A stretch of 64,000 nucleotides of DNA from Robiginitomaculum sp. (GCA_021776615.1 JAJFFO010000020.1:1-64000), one strand, 5' to 3'; counted from the first letter of the stretch, positions 52,988-63,697 are shown. The notes: generated from the sequence alone by a model not told the origin. Made by a program: numbers and translations.

Positions 52988-54844
52988 CTAGCCTTTGCTG
53001 GCAATCCATTCATCGACCAGTTCGCCAAGTACGGCGAGGGGGACCGCGCCATTGGCCAACACCACGTCGTGATATTCGCGAAGGTCGAATTCTTCCCCTA
53101 ATTTATCCTCGGCGCGAGCGCGCAGACGCTGGATTTCCAACATGCCAATTTTATAGGCTGTGGCCTGACCCGGCATGACGATATAGCGCTCAATGGCGTT
53201 GGTGGCATCGCTTAGAGAATTTGGTGTGTTTTCAGATAGATAATCTATCGCTTGCTGGCGCGACCAACGTTTGTCATGCAGGCCGGTATCAACCACCAGC
53301 CGGGCCGCGCGCCATAATTCCATGGCCAGCCTGCCAAAGTCAGAATAAGGGTCGGCATAAAAGCCCATCTCCTTGGGGACAAATTCTGAATACAATCCCC
53401 AGCCTTCAGAATAGGCGGTATAGCCGCCCAATTTTCGGAACATCGGAACGTTTTCAAGCTCTTGCGCGATAGAGCCTTGCATGTGATGACCCGGAATGCC
53501 CTCATGATAGGCCAAGGCTTCCGCCTGATAAGTTGGCATGCTTTCCATACGGTAAAGGTTGGCATAATAGGTGCCGGGGCGCGAACCATCCAGCGCCGGG
53601 CGTTGGTAGAAAGCTTTGCCAGCGGTGGCTTCGCGGAACGGCTCAACCGCTTTAACGATGATTTCTGCACCGGGCTTGGTGATAAAAATCTCATCAAGGC
53701 GACCGCGCATGGTGTCGATAATATTTACCGCTTCCGTGAGGTAAGCGGCGCGGCCTTCATCATCATCCGGGTAATAAAACTGCGGGTCGTCGCGCATAAA
53801 GGTGAAAAACTCCTGCAAATTACCTTTAAAACCAACGGTTTGCATAATGGTGCGCATTTCGTCGTGAATGCGCGCAACTTCGCTTAGGCCAAGATCATGA
53901 ATTTCTTTGGCCGTCATGTTGGTGGTGGTCATGGCTTTCAGGCGATCTTCATAATAGGTCGCGCCATCAGGCAATTTCCATGCACCATCATCCTCGCCGG
54001 CGGCCGCCCCCTGGCGGGTCATTTCTGCCATTAAACTCTCATAGGCTGGTTTAACGCTGCCGAGCATTGCCGCTTCGGCATCGGCGATAAGTGCGGCTTT
54101 GGCGGTGTCGTCTATCTCGAGTTTATCCACCTTGCCCCTAAAGTCTGCTAGAATAGGGCTGTCAGCTCCGTCTTCAAACGGCGCGCCGCGCAATACGTTC
54201 TTGGAAGCGTCCAGCACCCGCGCATAAACGAACTTTGGCGGGTAAATGCCATTTTCAAAGCGCCGTGTGGCGTTTTGCACTTGGCCGCCAAGGTAATCGC
54301 CTACGCCATTGAGGCGGCTGATATAGGCCCGTGCGTGTTCTTCGGAGCCGATTCGGTGCTGGTTGATGAGGAAAGCGGGAATGGAGGAGTGCGTCCCGAA
54401 CATCTGGTTGAAAATATAGCCATAATCATGAAAGCGCCACCCGGTCTTGGCGCGTTCGCCATTGAATTCGAACAGGCGGTAGGACAATTTGGTACCGTCA
54501 TCCAACGCGTCATAGTCAAAGTCGGCGCGTAATTGCGCCAATTCGGCCATTTCAATGTCGTGGTCTTCCTGGGCGCGTGCCAATGAAGGGTCGTCCCATT
54601 TGCCGTAATCCTCGTCGCGAATGCCGATAAACGTCTTACTCATCGGCGAACGGGCAATGGCTTCGTCGAACCTTTCCTGGAACCAGGCGTTTAGTTTTTC
54701 GGACTCAGTTTGCTGGTTTTCTCCTGCATTTACAGCGGCTTGCGATTTACCCGCGGCCTCATTTGCGGCCTGATTGGCGGGCGGGGTGCAGGCGGTGAGA
54801 AGTGCACAAAGGGCGGCACTGGCGGCCAGAGATTTTAGGGACAT
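52988..54844 (-). CDS. DUF885-family lipoprotein, metallopeptidase-like
   Basis: 618-residue exported lipoprotein with signal LAASAALCALLTAC (lipobox at Cys19). The DUF885 domain occupies nearly all of it: EAERFR-type LNAWFQERFDEAI, FNQMFGTHSSIPAFL, and the zinc-peptidase-like AYHEGIPGHHMQGSIAQELENVP, where HEGIPGHH gives HExxxHH-like ligands, then EGWGLYSEFVPKEMG. Clearly related to a gluzincin-type fold, probably a peptidase, but substrate and activity are not established. Monocistronic, convergent neighbours none. Confidence 0.92.
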   Translation of the reverse strand: MSLKSLAASAALCALLTACTPPANQAANEAAGKSQAAVNAGENQQTESEKLNAWFQERFDEAIARSPMSKTFIGIRDEDYGKWDDPSLARAQEDHDIEMAELAQLRADFDYDALDDGTKLSYRLFEFNGERAKTGWRFHDYGYIFNQMFGTHSSIPAFLINQHRIGSEEHARAYISRLNGVGDYLGGQVQNATRRFENGIYPPKFVYARVLDASKNVLRGAPFEDGADSPILADFRGKVDKLEIDDTAKAALIADAEAAMLGSVKPAYESLMAEMTRQGAAAGEDDGAWKLPDGATYYEDRLKAMTTTNMTAKEIHDLGLSEVARIHDEMRTIMQTVGFKGNLQEFFTFMRDDPQFYYPDDDEGRAAYLTEAVNIIDTMRGRLDEIFITKPGAEIIVKAVEPFREATAGKAFYQRPALDGSRPGTYYANLYRMESMPTYQAEALAYHEGIPGHHMQGSIAQELENVPMFRKLGGYTAYSEGWGLYSEFVPKEMGFYADPYSDFGRLAMELWRAARLVVDTGLHDKRWSRQQAIDYLSENTPNSLSDATNAIERYIVMPGQATAYKIGMLEIQRLRARAEDKLGEEFDLREYHDVVLANGAVPLAVLGELVDEWIASKG

Positions 54845-54912
54845 AGAGGAACTCCGTTAAGCGTTGATGACATTGTATTCTCACCTTCGCAAACGCATTT
54901 GGTGAGGTTTTG

Positions 54913-54920
54913 TTAACCAT
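54913..54920 (+). promoter_or_regulatory. TTAACCAT CtrA-like site before fliQ
   Basis: TTAACCAT 48 bases upstream of the fliQ start. fliQ is a known CtrA-controlled promoter in Caulobacter. A second copy of the surrounding TTGTTAACCATAACCG occurs before the ligase gene at 23258. Confidence 0.55.
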
Positions 54921-54967
54921 AACCGGCGCACTTTGCGGTGTCGAGGCAAGCTGATCGGGAGAAACTC

Positions 54968-55231
54968 GTGAACGGCGCAGAAGTACTGGATATTGCACGC
55001 GATTCCATATGGTTGGTATTGCAAATGTCGGCACCGGTTATGCTGGTCGGCTTGGTGGTTGGCGTGAGTATCGCTTTGCTGCAAGCTCTTACCCAAGTGC
55101 AGGAAATGACCTTGGTGTTCGTGCCAAAAATCGTGGCCATTTTTATATCGCTATTGGTATTTATGAAGCTGATGGGGGCGCTACTGGGCGACTTTATGGT
55201 GCAGATCGCTGATCGCGTTTCGGCCATGTAA
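54968..55231 (+). CDS. fliQ: Flagellar export apparatus protein FliQ
   Basis: 87-residue inner-membrane component of the flagellar type III export gate. Start is GTG at VNGAEVLDIARDSIW, with GGGAG upstream. The family motif is LVGLVVGVSIALLQALTQVQEMTLVFVPKIVAIF, with two helices. Followed by fliR 2 bases later. The TTAACCAT site upstream fits class II flagellar control. Confidence 0.96.
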   Translation: MNGAEVLDIARDSIWLVLQMSAPVMLVGLVVGVSIALLQALTQVQEMTLVFVPKIVAIFISLLVFMKLMGALLGDFMVQIADRVSAM

Positions 55232-55233
55232 TT

Positions 55234-55989
55234 GTGGAAGATCTGAACCTCCCCGCGTCGCTGTTTGCAATATTATTGGTATTTTCGCGCGCAGGCGCGA
55301 TCTTGATGTTGCTGCCGGGCTTTGGTGAGATTGGGGTGCCATCGCGTATCCGGCTGGGATTGGCCTTGGCGGTGTCGTTAATTGTCGGCAATATCGTCGG
55401 TGATGTATTGCCGCCAATGCCGGATCAGGTGTCAGTTTTTGCAGCATTAGTTGTCCAAGAAGTGCTTATCGGTTTGTTTTTTGGCGCTTTAATGCGGATG
55501 ATGATGAGCGGCCTCGTGGTTGCTGGTCAGGTTGCTGGCATGCAGACCGGCTTGGCCTTTGCGCAATCTTTTGATCCCAGCCAGGGACAGCAGGGCGCTA
55601 TTCTGGCCGCTTTTCTTAACCTAACGGCGGTGACCATGATTTTTGCCACCGGGCTGCATCATATGTTCCTCACCGGCATTGTCGGCACGTATGCGATTAT
55701 TCCGGCGGGCAGTATTCCGATGCTTGCCGACGTGGCGAAGCTGGGCACCGAAGTGGTGGCGCAATCCTTTAGGGTTGGGTTGCAGATGGCCGCACCGCTT
55801 ATCGCCTTTGGCTTGATATTTTATCTGGCTTTGGGTGTGCTTTCGCGGTTGATGCCGCAAGTGCAGATTTTCTTTGTGGCTATGCCGGCGAATGTTTTTG
55901 CCGGACTGGCTATTTTTGCCATCAGCCTCGGGGCGATTTTGAGCGTGTGGTACCAACACATTGAAACTTTTGTGCAGAGCTTGAACTGA
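55234..55989 (+). CDS. fliR: Flagellar biosynthesis protein FliR
   Basis: 251-residue export-gate membrane protein. Start is GTG. LFAILLVFSRAGAILMLLPGFGEIGVPSRIRLGLALAVS is the typical N-terminus, and QTGLAFAQSFDPSQGQQGAIL, ALGVLSRLMPQVQIFFVAMP and the final helices follow. The stop shares one base with the flhB start. Confidence 0.96.
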   Translation: MEDLNLPASLFAILLVFSRAGAILMLLPGFGEIGVPSRIRLGLALAVSLIVGNIVGDVLPPMPDQVSVFAALVVQEVLIGLFFGALMRMMMSGLVVAGQVAGMQTGLAFAQSFDPSQGQQGAILAAFLNLTAVTMIFATGLHHMFLTGIVGTYAIIPAGSIPMLADVAKLGTEVVAQSFRVGLQMAAPLIAFGLIFYLALGVLSRLMPQVQIFFVAMPANVFAGLAIFAISLGAILSVWYQHIETFVQSLN

Positions 55990-57062
55990 TGGCTGATGAT
56001 CAGGACCAGAGCCAGAAAACTGAAGACGCCACCCCGCAGCGATTAGCGGATGGTCGCAAAAAAGGTGATGTGGCCAAGTCGCAAGAAATTCCGTCATGGC
56101 TGTTATTGGCGACGACCACCCTTGTTTTGGCAGTTTTTGCGGGTCCGGCAGCGCGGTATTTCAGCAATTGGCTGCGCAGTTATTTTGAGCTTTCGTCGCA
56201 ATTTGTTGTCAACGCCGCCAGCGTTCGGCAATTAGCCATAGACGCCTCCGCGCAGACTTTGCTGGGGCTGGGGATGATTCTGGCGCTGTTAATGGTTGGG
56301 GGCTTTGCCGGGCATGTATTGCAGGTCGGGTTTTTGTGGGCACCCGATAAAATTACGCCAAAGCTTTCCAAGCTATCACCGATTGAAGGCGCTAAGCGGG
56401 TGTTTGGGATGCAGGCTTTGGCTAATTTTTTTAAAGGTCTGGCCAAGATGGGCCTGGTGGGCGTTGCCGCCATGGCAGCAGTGTGGCCGCGTCGCGACAT
56501 ATTGATGACGCTTCCCTATCTGGACCTTGAGGCCCTGTTGCCGGTGATACAGGAAGCGGCGATTGTGTTGTTGATGGCGGCATTGTCGGTGTTTGCCCTG
56601 GTGGCGGCGGCTGATTATGCGTTTCAGCGCCACAGCTTTCTCAAGCGCATGAAAATGTCGCTTAAAGACGTAAAAGACGAGCTAAAAAACTCCGAAGGCG
56701 ATCCTCACGTTCGCGCCCGTTTGCGCCAGGTTAGGGCCGAGCGTTCGCGCCAACGCATGATGCAGGCGGTGCCCACGGCCAGTGTGGTCATTGCGAACCC
56801 AACCCACTTTGCGGTGGCTTTGCGCTATGAGCCGGGGGAGACAGTCGCGCCTATATGTGTTGCCAAGGGCGTGGATGCTTTGGCTTTACGTATAAGGGAA
56901 ACGGCAGAAGGTTCGGGCGTGCCGGTGATTGAAGACCCACCCCTGGCCCGGGCATTGTATGCGACGACAGAGATTGATCATGAAATACAAGGCGAGCACT
57001 TTAAGGCAGTCGCAAAAATCATTGGCTACGTTTTGTCCTTGGCGGAACGGCGTAGAAATTAG
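55989..57062 (+). CDS. flhB: Flagellar biosynthesis protein FlhB
   Basis: 357-residue export-gate switch protein. The start QDQSQKTEDATPQRLADGRKKGDVAKSQEI is characteristic. Four helices are followed by the cytoplasmic domain with the autocleavage site at Asn270-Pro271 (IANPTHFAVALRYE). It selects rod/hook or filament substrates. Last of the fliQ-fliR-flhB unit. Confidence 0.97.
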   Translation: MADDQDQSQKTEDATPQRLADGRKKGDVAKSQEIPSWLLLATTTLVLAVFAGPAARYFSNWLRSYFELSSQFVVNAASVRQLAIDASAQTLLGLGMILALLMVGGFAGHVLQVGFLWAPDKITPKLSKLSPIEGAKRVFGMQALANFFKGLAKMGLVGVAAMAAVWPRRDILMTLPYLDLEALLPVIQEAAIVLLMAALSVFALVAAADYAFQRHSFLKRMKMSLKDVKDELKNSEGDPHVRARLRQVRAERSRQRMMQAVPTASVVIANPTHFAVALRYEPGETVAPICVAKGVDALALRIRETAEGSGVPVIEDPPLARALYATTEIDHEIQGEHFKAVAKIIGYVLSLAERRRN

Positions 57063-57142
57063 ATGCTGATGGTTGTGCGTTCTGTGATTCTCTAAAGCAA
57101 GCAAGATGTTGATACGTGGGGATCCCCACGAAGGAGCCGAAC

Positions 57143-59701
57143 ATGCAAGGGGAAGTTGATATCGTGAAGCAAGAGATGGATGGTGGGTTGATTAGCCAAA
57201 TGTTTCAACGCATCCGCCGCACGCCGATGTCGCGCATTCTGGTGTGGGCGGCGGCAGGCCTTGCTATCTTTGCCGTCATCATTGCCCTGGTCTTGCCAGA
57301 GGAAAGCGGCCCAGCGGCTTTCGTGCTGACTTTTGGCATTGCCGCGGTATTGTTTGTGGTGCTGTACGCCATGGCGGCGGGCAATGCGGCCTTTGCGCAA
57401 ATGGCACCCGGTGGCAGTGCCCAAAGAAGAAGCAGAATGGCTTTTGCCAGTGAGGCGTTGGATGTCGCTCCCGAACCCATTCTTATTACGGGCGCAAATG
57501 GTGACCCGGTATTTGCCAATGCGGCCTATCGGGCGCTGGCGCGTACCGCGGGGCAAATGGGACAAAGTACCCGCCCCGTTCCCTTTGAGCGCATATTGGG
57601 CGCACACCCCGGGTTTTCGGCCATTGCGTTTCGGTTGGCGCGCGCGGCGCGGTCTGGGCAAGTCAGCTTTGAACGCCTGCCTGCCTTTGAAGGGGTGGAT
57701 GGCATGTGCGAGTTGGATGTCCATATTCAACCCTTATCGGCTGACCGGGCATTGTGGCGCATTGTTGATAGGTTGGTGAAAGAAGACAGCGACCAGCCGT
57801 CGGTGGCACCGCAAAGCGGATTATCATTATTAGACGAAGCGCCGGTTGGGTTTTTCTCTGCCGATGAGAAAGGCAATGTGCGCTATATGAACCAGACCCT
57901 GCGCGATTGGCTGGGGCTCGCCAGCGATTTGCCACCGCCCAATGTACGTAGCTTTGTACCCCAAGACGCGGCAAAGGTATTGAACCGAAAAAGCAATCGA
58001 ACGGTGCGGGTAGAGGTGCGACTTAAAACCAGAGATGGCATCGAAACACCCGCTGTGGTGGTCACCAATTGGCCTGCGGATTCCAGGGGGGCGCATTCGC
58101 GCTCTATTATCTTTGGCGCGGCGCAGGGCGGACAGGCACCGGCGGCCATCGCCCGGGTTGATACCCCGGCTATGGCAAATGTTGGCCGCTCTATTGATGA
58201 AATGTTTATGGCGGCGCCATTTGGTGTTGCGCGCTTGGACGTAGCTAACCCAAATACGGCTATTATTGAAGACGCTAATCCGGCGCTTTTGCAAATGACC
58301 GGTGGCAACGCCACGCCGGGTTCCGCGTTTTTGGCAGCTTTTGCGCAAAATGACGAGGGGCAGGCGGCGTTGGGTAACCTTGAAAACGCGCAAGGGGGGC
58401 CGTTCGAGCTGCGGCTGAATGGCAAGAACGGAAAGGCGGTGCATCTTTATATCGCCCCGGATCGGGCCGGTCGTTCTATCGCGTACATTGTTGATATGTC
58501 GTCTTGGAAAGAGATGGAAACCAATTTGTTTCAGGCACAAAAAATGCAGGCAGTTGGTCAATTGGCCGGAGGCGTTGCGCACGATTTAAACAATGTTTTG
58601 ACCGCCATTCGCATGAATTGCGACAATTTATTGTCGCGGCATATGGTTGGCGACCCGTCCTATTCAGGCTTGCAAAAAATCAATGAAGATGGCGTTCGTG
58701 CAGCGGCTCTGGTCGATAATTTGCTGACCTTTTCGCGCAAAAAAACCGTGCGTTTGGTGCCGCTAAATCTGACCAACACCCTCACCGATTTTGGCCATAT
58801 GCTAAAGCGCATCATGCATGAAAGCGTGCCTTTGGAGGTGGTGCATGGCAGGGATCTGCCGATTGTACGCGCCGACAAAGGGCAGATTGAAATGGCGGTG
58901 ATGAATTTGGCGACCAATGCCAGAGATGCCATGTTGGAAAATGGCGGTGGCAAATTGCTTATTCGCACTTCGCGCCAGGAAAGTATTCCCGCAGAAGCGG
59001 TTGGAGATGTTTCGGCTATCGACGATTTACCGACGGGCGCGTGGGCGTTGATCGAAGTGGTGGACACCGGCACCGGGATTGATGAAAAAACGCTGGCGAA
59101 GGTTTTTGAGCCATTTTTTACCACCAAGGATGTTGGCAAAGGAACCGGGCTTGGGCTGGCGACGGTGCATGGCATTGTCAAGCAATCCAAAGGCTTCTTG
59201 CACCCGATCAGCATTGTCGGCAAAGGTACCACTTTTCAGATATGGCTGCCAGAATGCCTGGACGCGGTGGAGAGTGAGAATTCGAGCGCCACAGTCAGCC
59301 CACCAAAAGAGCGCAAGCCAAAGGATTTGGCCGGGCGTGGACGCATTTTGTTTGTTGAAGACGAAGATTCGGTTCGCTCAATAGCGGTCAAAATACTGAT
59401 CAATCGTGGTTATGATGTGCTTGAGGCGGAAGATGGGGAGAAGGCTTTGGAGATTGCCAAGGCCAATGCCGGCAAGATTGATTTGATGATTTCTGATGTA
59501 GTTATGCCGGGTATGGATGGCCCACGATTGCTTGAAGAAGCGCGACCATATCTGAAAGATGCGCGAATCGTGTTTATCTCTGGTTTCGCGCAGGAAGAGT
59601 TCTCTGATACGCTGAGCAAGGACGCAGAAATCAGTTTTTTACCAAAGCCATTTTCGCTAAAACAGTTAGCGGAGAAGGTCAAAGAAGAGCTAAGCTCTTA
59701 A
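57143..59701 (+). CDS. cckA: Cell-cycle hybrid histidine kinase CckA
   Basis: 852-residue membrane hybrid kinase. Start is the ATG with AAGGAG 6 bases upstream. Two helices (about 31-53 and 60-78) precede PAS-like regions (about 100-400), then HisKA with phospho-His480 in GGVAHDLNN, HATPase motifs NLATNARDAM and DTGTGIDEKTL, GKGTGLGLATVHG, and a C-terminal receiver with phospho-Asp785 in ISDVVMPGMDGP. In Caulobacter this kinase feeds CtrA through ChpT, which fits the TTAACCAT sites here and its place between flhB and recA. Confidence 0.93.
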   Translation: MQGEVDIVKQEMDGGLISQMFQRIRRTPMSRILVWAAAGLAIFAVIIALVLPEESGPAAFVLTFGIAAVLFVVLYAMAAGNAAFAQMAPGGSAQRRSRMAFASEALDVAPEPILITGANGDPVFANAAYRALARTAGQMGQSTRPVPFERILGAHPGFSAIAFRLARAARSGQVSFERLPAFEGVDGMCELDVHIQPLSADRALWRIVDRLVKEDSDQPSVAPQSGLSLLDEAPVGFFSADEKGNVRYMNQTLRDWLGLASDLPPPNVRSFVPQDAAKVLNRKSNRTVRVEVRLKTRDGIETPAVVVTNWPADSRGAHSRSIIFGAAQGGQAPAAIARVDTPAMANVGRSIDEMFMAAPFGVARLDVANPNTAIIEDANPALLQMTGGNATPGSAFLAAFAQNDEGQAALGNLENAQGGPFELRLNGKNGKAVHLYIAPDRAGRSIAYIVDMSSWKEMETNLFQAQKMQAVGQLAGGVAHDLNNVLTAIRMNCDNLLSRHMVGDPSYSGLQKINEDGVRAAALVDNLLTFSRKKTVRLVPLNLTNTLTDFGHMLKRIMHESVPLEVVHGRDLPIVRADKGQIEMAVMNLATNARDAMLENGGGKLLIRTSRQESIPAEAVGDVSAIDDLPTGAWALIEVVDTGTGIDEKTLAKVFEPFFTTKDVGKGTGLGLATVHGIVKQSKGFLHPISIVGKGTTFQIWLPECLDAVESENSSATVSPPKERKPKDLAGRGRILFVEDEDSVRSIAVKILINRGYDVLEAEDGEKALEIAKANAGKIDLMISDVVMPGMDGPRLLEEARPYLKDARIVFISGFAQEEFSDTLSKDAEISFLPKPFSLKQLAEKVKEELSS

Positions 59702-59734
59702 AAACATACAGTGTTTCATGAAAGATATTGGCGA

Positions 59735-59740
59735 TATAAT
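59735..59740 (+). promoter_or_regulatory. -10 box of recA
   Basis: TATAAT, 94 bases before the recA start, with the SOS box placed directly after it, where a bound LexA would block the polymerase. A clear -35 was not identified. Confidence 0.5.
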
Positions 59741-59749
59741 ATTTTAAAT

Positions 59750-59764
59750 GTTCCTATTGTGTTC
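59750..59764 (+). promoter_or_regulatory. SOS box (LexA operator) upstream of recA
   Basis: GTTCCTATTGTGTTC fits the alphaproteobacterial LexA consensus GTTC-N7-GTTC exactly. It overlaps the expected start of transcription of recA, so the gene should be induced by DNA damage. Confidence 0.9.
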
Positions 59765-59833
59765 TGAGAACAAAGAAGGTACAAACGCTTCATCGTCAGG
59801 CTCCGTCAAGGGGCGAGAGAATGGAGTATACTA

Positions 59834-60931
59834 ATGGCCAAGGCATCCCTCAAACTTGTAGGAAAACCGGACGTGGATAAACAAAAAGCACTCGAAGCAG
59901 CCCTCAGCCAAATTGATCGCGCCTTTGGTAAGGGGGCCATTATGAAGCTTGGGCAAAAAGACTCTATGGACATTGAAACGATTTCAACCGGGTCTCTTGG
60001 TCTGGATATTGCCCTTGGCGTTGGCGGTGTACCCAAGGGCAGAGTTGTTGAAATTTATGGCCCCGAAGCTTCGGGGAAAACCACACTGACCTTGCACACG
60101 GTTGCTGAATGTCAACGCAATGGGGGCGTGGCGGCCTTTGTCGATACGGAACATGCATTGGATCCGGCGTATGCGGCCAAACTTGGTGTTGATGTTAACG
60201 AGCTTTTGATCTCGCAACCGAATAATGGCGAGGAAGCTCTTGAGATCACCGATACGCTGGTGCGTTCGGGTGCTGTTGACATTGTGGTCGTTGACTCTGT
60301 TGCGGCGCTGACCCCGCGTGCAGAGCTTGAGGGCGATATGGGGGATAGTCTTCCCGGTTTGCAGGCCCGGTTGATGAGCCAGGCAATGCGCAAGCTCACA
60401 GGTTCTATTTCTAAAACCGGGACATTGGTGATTTTCACCAACCAGATTCGTATGAAAATTGGTGTGATGTTCGGTAGCCCCGAAACAACAACCGGCGGTA
60501 ATGCCCTGAAATTTTATTCTTCGGTGCGACTGGATATTCGCCGTATTGGCGCCATCAAGCATCGCGATGAGGTGATCGGCAATCATACGCGGGTCAAGGT
60601 CGTTAAAAACAAAGTTGCCCCGCCTTTTCGTGAAGTCGAATTTGATATTCTGTACGGTGAAGGCATTTCCAAAGTTGGTGAGATTATTGATCTGGGTGTT
60701 AAAGCGGAAATCATTGAAAAATCCGGCTCGTGGTATTCCTATAATTCAGAACGCATAGGGCAGGGACGCGAGAATGTTCGAAATTTCCTTTTGGAAAACT
60801 CAAAAATTGCGGATGAGATTGAAGGGCGTGTCCGCAATGAAGCGGGCTTGATCGCGGAAGATATGCTTACCGGCACGTTGAAGACAAAAACGCCAAAATT
60901 GCCAAAATTAGACGATGCTGCAAACGGCTAA
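59834..60931 (+). CDS. recA: Recombinase RecA
   Basis: 365-residue DNA strand-exchange ATPase and LexA co-protease. Walker A is GPEASGKTT (76-84), with VFIDAEHALD-like [18 protein letters not shown] and DNA loops [18 protein letters not shown] and [24 protein letters not shown]. The SOS box is upstream. A possible terminator follows. Confidence 0.99.
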   Translation: MAKASLKLVGKPDVDKQKALEAALSQIDRAFGKGAIMKLGQKDSMDIETISTGSLGLDIALGVGGVPKGRVVEIYGPEASGKTTLTLHTVAECQRNGGVAAFVDTEHALDPAYAAKLGVDVNELLISQPNNGEEALEITDTLVRSGAVDIVVVDSVAALTPRAELEGDMGDSLPGLQARLMSQAMRKLTGSISKTGTLVIFTNQIRMKIGVMFGSPETTTGGNALKFYSSVRLDIRRIGAIKHRDEVIGNHTRVKVVKNKVAPPFREVEFDILYGEGISKVGEIIDLGVKAEIIEKSGSWYSYNSERIGQGRENVRNFLLENSKIADEIEGRVRNEAGLIAEDMLTGTLKTKTPKLPKLDDAANG

Positions 60932-60959
60932 AGCTGCGAAAACACAGTTTAAGCATTAT

Positions 60960-60988
60960 GGGCGCTTGGCTTGGCCGGGCGCCCTTTC
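60960..60988 (+). terminator. Possible recA terminator
   Basis: GGGCGC (60960-60965) pairs with GCGCCC (60979-60984), followed by TTTCT. Short T run and a 13-base loop make this moderate. Confidence 0.45.
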
Positions 60989-61036
60989 TATATCTGCAGG
61001 TTGATAAGTATGTAGAAGATGCACGGGACTGCGAAA

Positions 61037-63697
61037 ATGGCAAGCTTGAACGATATACGCACCGCCTTTTTGGAATATTTCAAAAATGGCAATGGGGTGG
61101 CTGCGCACGAGATTGTGCCGTCCAGCCCCGTGGTCCCACAAAATGATCCAACTTTATTATTCACAAACGCTGGCATGGTGCCGTTCAAGAACGTCTTTGT
61201 CGGCGAGGAAACACGGCCCTATACGCGCGCCGCAAGCTCGCAAAAATGTATCCGTGCCGGTGGTAAACACAATGATCTGGACAATGTGGGCTATACCGCA
61301 CGCCATCACACTTTTTTTGAGATGTTGGGAAATTTTTCCTTCGGCGATTATTTCAAGGAAGAAGCAATTTTTTATGCGTGGAATTTGCTCACGGATAAGT
61401 TTGATATACCAAAAGAGCGGTTATTGGTAACCGTGTATGCCGAGGACGAAGACGCGGCAACGCTTTGGCGGAAAATTTCCGGATTTGATGACCACAAAAT
61501 AATAAGAATTCCAACCGCCGATAATTTTTGGTCAATGGGCGATACTGGTCCTTGCGGGCCGTGTTCGGAGATATTTTTCGATCATGGCGAGGGTATTCCC
61601 GGTGGGCCTCCTGGCTCGCCCGACGAGGATGGCGATCGGTTTATCGAGATATGGAATTTGGTTTTTATGCAATTCGACCAACATGATGGCGAGCAGATAA
61701 AACTACCAAACCCATCCATCGATACCGGCATGGGGTTGGAGCGCATCGCGGCGGTTTTGCAGGGCGTTCACGACAATTATGATATTGACCTTTTTAAGGC
61801 TTTGATCGCTGCTAGTGAGGCGGCGTTAAAGGTCCCGGCCAAGGGCAATGCGCGGGCCAGCCATCGAGTGATTGTTGATCATTTACGCTCGGTCTGCTTT
61901 TTGTTGGCCGATGGGGTTACGCCGTCTAATGAGGGGCGCGGATATGTGTTGCGACGTATTATGCGTCGCGCCATGCGCCATGCCCACCTTCTTGGATCGA
62001 AGGAACCTGTGCTGCACACGTTGGTGCCGTCCCTCTTGGCGCAAATGGGCGATGCATATCCAGAGTTGGTGCGGGCGCAGGCACTTATCGAAAGCAATTT
62101 GCTGCAAGAAGAAGAGCGCTTTTTACGCACATTGGGGCGTGGCATGGGGCTTTTGAATGAAGCCATCACCGGTCTTGGCGAGGGTGCACAGCTTTCTGGC
62201 GACATTGCCTTCAAACTTTATGACACCTATGGCTTTCCGCTTGATTTGACCGAAGACGCCTTACGTGGCCATTCGATCGGGGTTGACCATGCCGGATTTG
62301 AAGCGGCTATGGCGACGCAAAAAGCCGAAGGCCGGGCGAATTGGAAAGGCTCCGGCGATGCTGGTGCCGCCAGCCTTTGGGACGGTGCATATGGTGCGTC
62401 CATTCCTGCCACAACATTTTTGGGATACGCCTGCGAAGCGGCAAAAGGGCGGCTATTGGCGTTGACCAAGAATGGGGTTTCGGCACCGGGTGCGCAGCCG
62501 GGTGACGAGGTTGATCTGGTCTTTGACCAAACCCCGTTTTACGCGGAAGCAGGCGGTCAAACCGGCGATACCGGGCGGATAATTGCGGGCGCTGCTGAAG
62601 TCGTTATTGCCAATACTACCAAGTCATCCAAAGGACATTTCATTCATAGTGGCAAAGTGCAAGGCGGCCCTGTTGAGACGGACTCCGAGGTCGAGCTGAT
62701 TGTCGACCATGAGCGCCGCCGGGCCATTCGCGCCAATCATTCGGCAACGCATTTATTGCACGCGGCCATACGCACGCATCTTGGGTCTCATGTTGCGCAA
62801 AAAGGCTCTTATGTTGGGCCCGATTATTTGCGCTTTGACTTCACCCATTCTGGCCCGATGACTGCGGAAGAATTGGAACGCATAGAATTGGAGGTCAATG
62901 CAATTATACGACAAAATACTCCTGCTATTGTGCGCGAGACCAGCCATGAGGAAGCCATTGAGGCGGGTGCAGTGGCGCTGTTCGGTGAAAAATATGGCGA
63001 CAAGGTGCGGATGTTAAGCCTTGGGACAGATATCAATGATGATGGGCGTCATTATTCTTTAGAATTGTGTGGTGGTACCCATGTCGAGCGCACGGGCGAC
63101 ATCGCCTTGATCAAAATCACCGGCCAAAGCGGTGTGGCCGCCGGGATCAGGCGGATTGAAGCCATGACCGGCGCCAAAGCGCTGGAATATATGCGCGAAG
63201 AGGAAAAGGTACTGCAAGGCGCGGCGGAGATATTAAAATCACGGCCTGTGGACCTTGCCAAAAAGCTGCACAAGCTTGTTGAAGAGCGCCGGGCTTTGGA
63301 AAATGAAGTGTCATCATTGCGTAAGCAGATTGCCATTGGTGGCACCGGGCCAGAGCAGGATGCCAGTGAAGTTATAAACGGGGTGAAATTTATTGGCCGG
63401 GCAGTCGAGAATGTTCCGCCGCGAGATTTGCGTACCTTGGTGGATGAGAGCAAAAGCAAGCTTGGCTCTGGTATTGCCGTTTTTGCAACGAATAATGATG
63501 GAAAAGGTGCGCTTGCGGTTGGTGTCAGCGAAGATTTGCACGATCGGTTAAATGCTGTCGATTTGGTCCGCATTGGTGCCGTTGCCCTTGGTGGAAAAGG
63601 CGGCGGAGGACGGGCTGATTTCGCTCAAGCTGGCGGTCCTGATGGGCATTGCACCCAAGCGGCCATCGATAAAATCAAGGCGACGCTTGCCAGTTAA
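61037..63697 (+). CDS. alaS: Alanyl-tRNA synthetase
   Basis: 886-residue class II synthetase. Start is taken at [20 protein letters not shown], with GGGA 11 bases upstream; an ATG six codons earlier is less likely. Aminoacylation motifs ([36 protein letters not shown]), the editing-domain zinc ligands in [10 protein letters not shown] and [15 protein letters not shown], and the C-Ala domain with [10 protein letters not shown] are all present. Full length and intact. Follows recA, as in Caulobacter-like genomes. Confidence 0.99.
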   Translation: MASLNDIRTAFLEYFKNGNGVAAHEIVPSSPVVPQNDPTLLFTNAGMVPFKNVFVGEETRPYTRAASSQKCIRAGGKHNDLDNVGYTARHHTFFEMLGNFSFGDYFKEEAIFYAWNLLTDKFDIPKERLLVTVYAEDEDAATLWRKISGFDDHKIIRIPTADNFWSMGDTGPCGPCSEIFFDHGEGIPGGPPGSPDEDGDRFIEIWNLVFMQFDQHDGEQIKLPNPSIDTGMGLERIAAVLQGVHDNYDIDLFKALIAASEAALKVPAKGNARASHRVIVDHLRSVCFLLADGVTPSNEGRGYVLRRIMRRAMRHAHLLGSKEPVLHTLVPSLLAQMGDAYPELVRAQALIESNLLQEEERFLRTLGRGMGLLNEAITGLGEGAQLSGDIAFKLYDTYGFPLDLTEDALRGHSIGVDHAGFEAAMATQKAEGRANWKGSGDAGAASLWDGAYGASIPATTFLGYACEAAKGRLLALTKNGVSAPGAQPGDEVDLVFDQTPFYAEAGGQTGDTGRIIAGAAEVVIANTTKSSKGHFIHSGKVQGGPVETDSEVELIVDHERRRAIRANHSATHLLHAAIRTHLGSHVAQKGSYVGPDYLRFDFTHSGPMTAEELERIELEVNAIIRQNTPAIVRETSHEEAIEAGAVALFGEKYGDKVRMLSLGTDINDDGRHYSLELCGGTHVERTGDIALIKITGQSGVAAGIRRIEAMTGAKALEYMREEEKVLQGAAEILKSRPVDLAKKLHKLVEERRALENEVSSLRKQIAIGGTGPEQDASEVINGVKFIGRAVENVPPRDLRTLVDESKSKLGSGIAVFATNNDGKGALAVGVSEDLHDRLNAVDLVRIGAVALGGKGGGGRADFAQAGGPDGHCTQAAIDKIKATLAS

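Noticed and set aside
59984-60586. 200-residue frame opposite recA
   Set aside because: Antisense to an invariant gene and has no recognisable domain.
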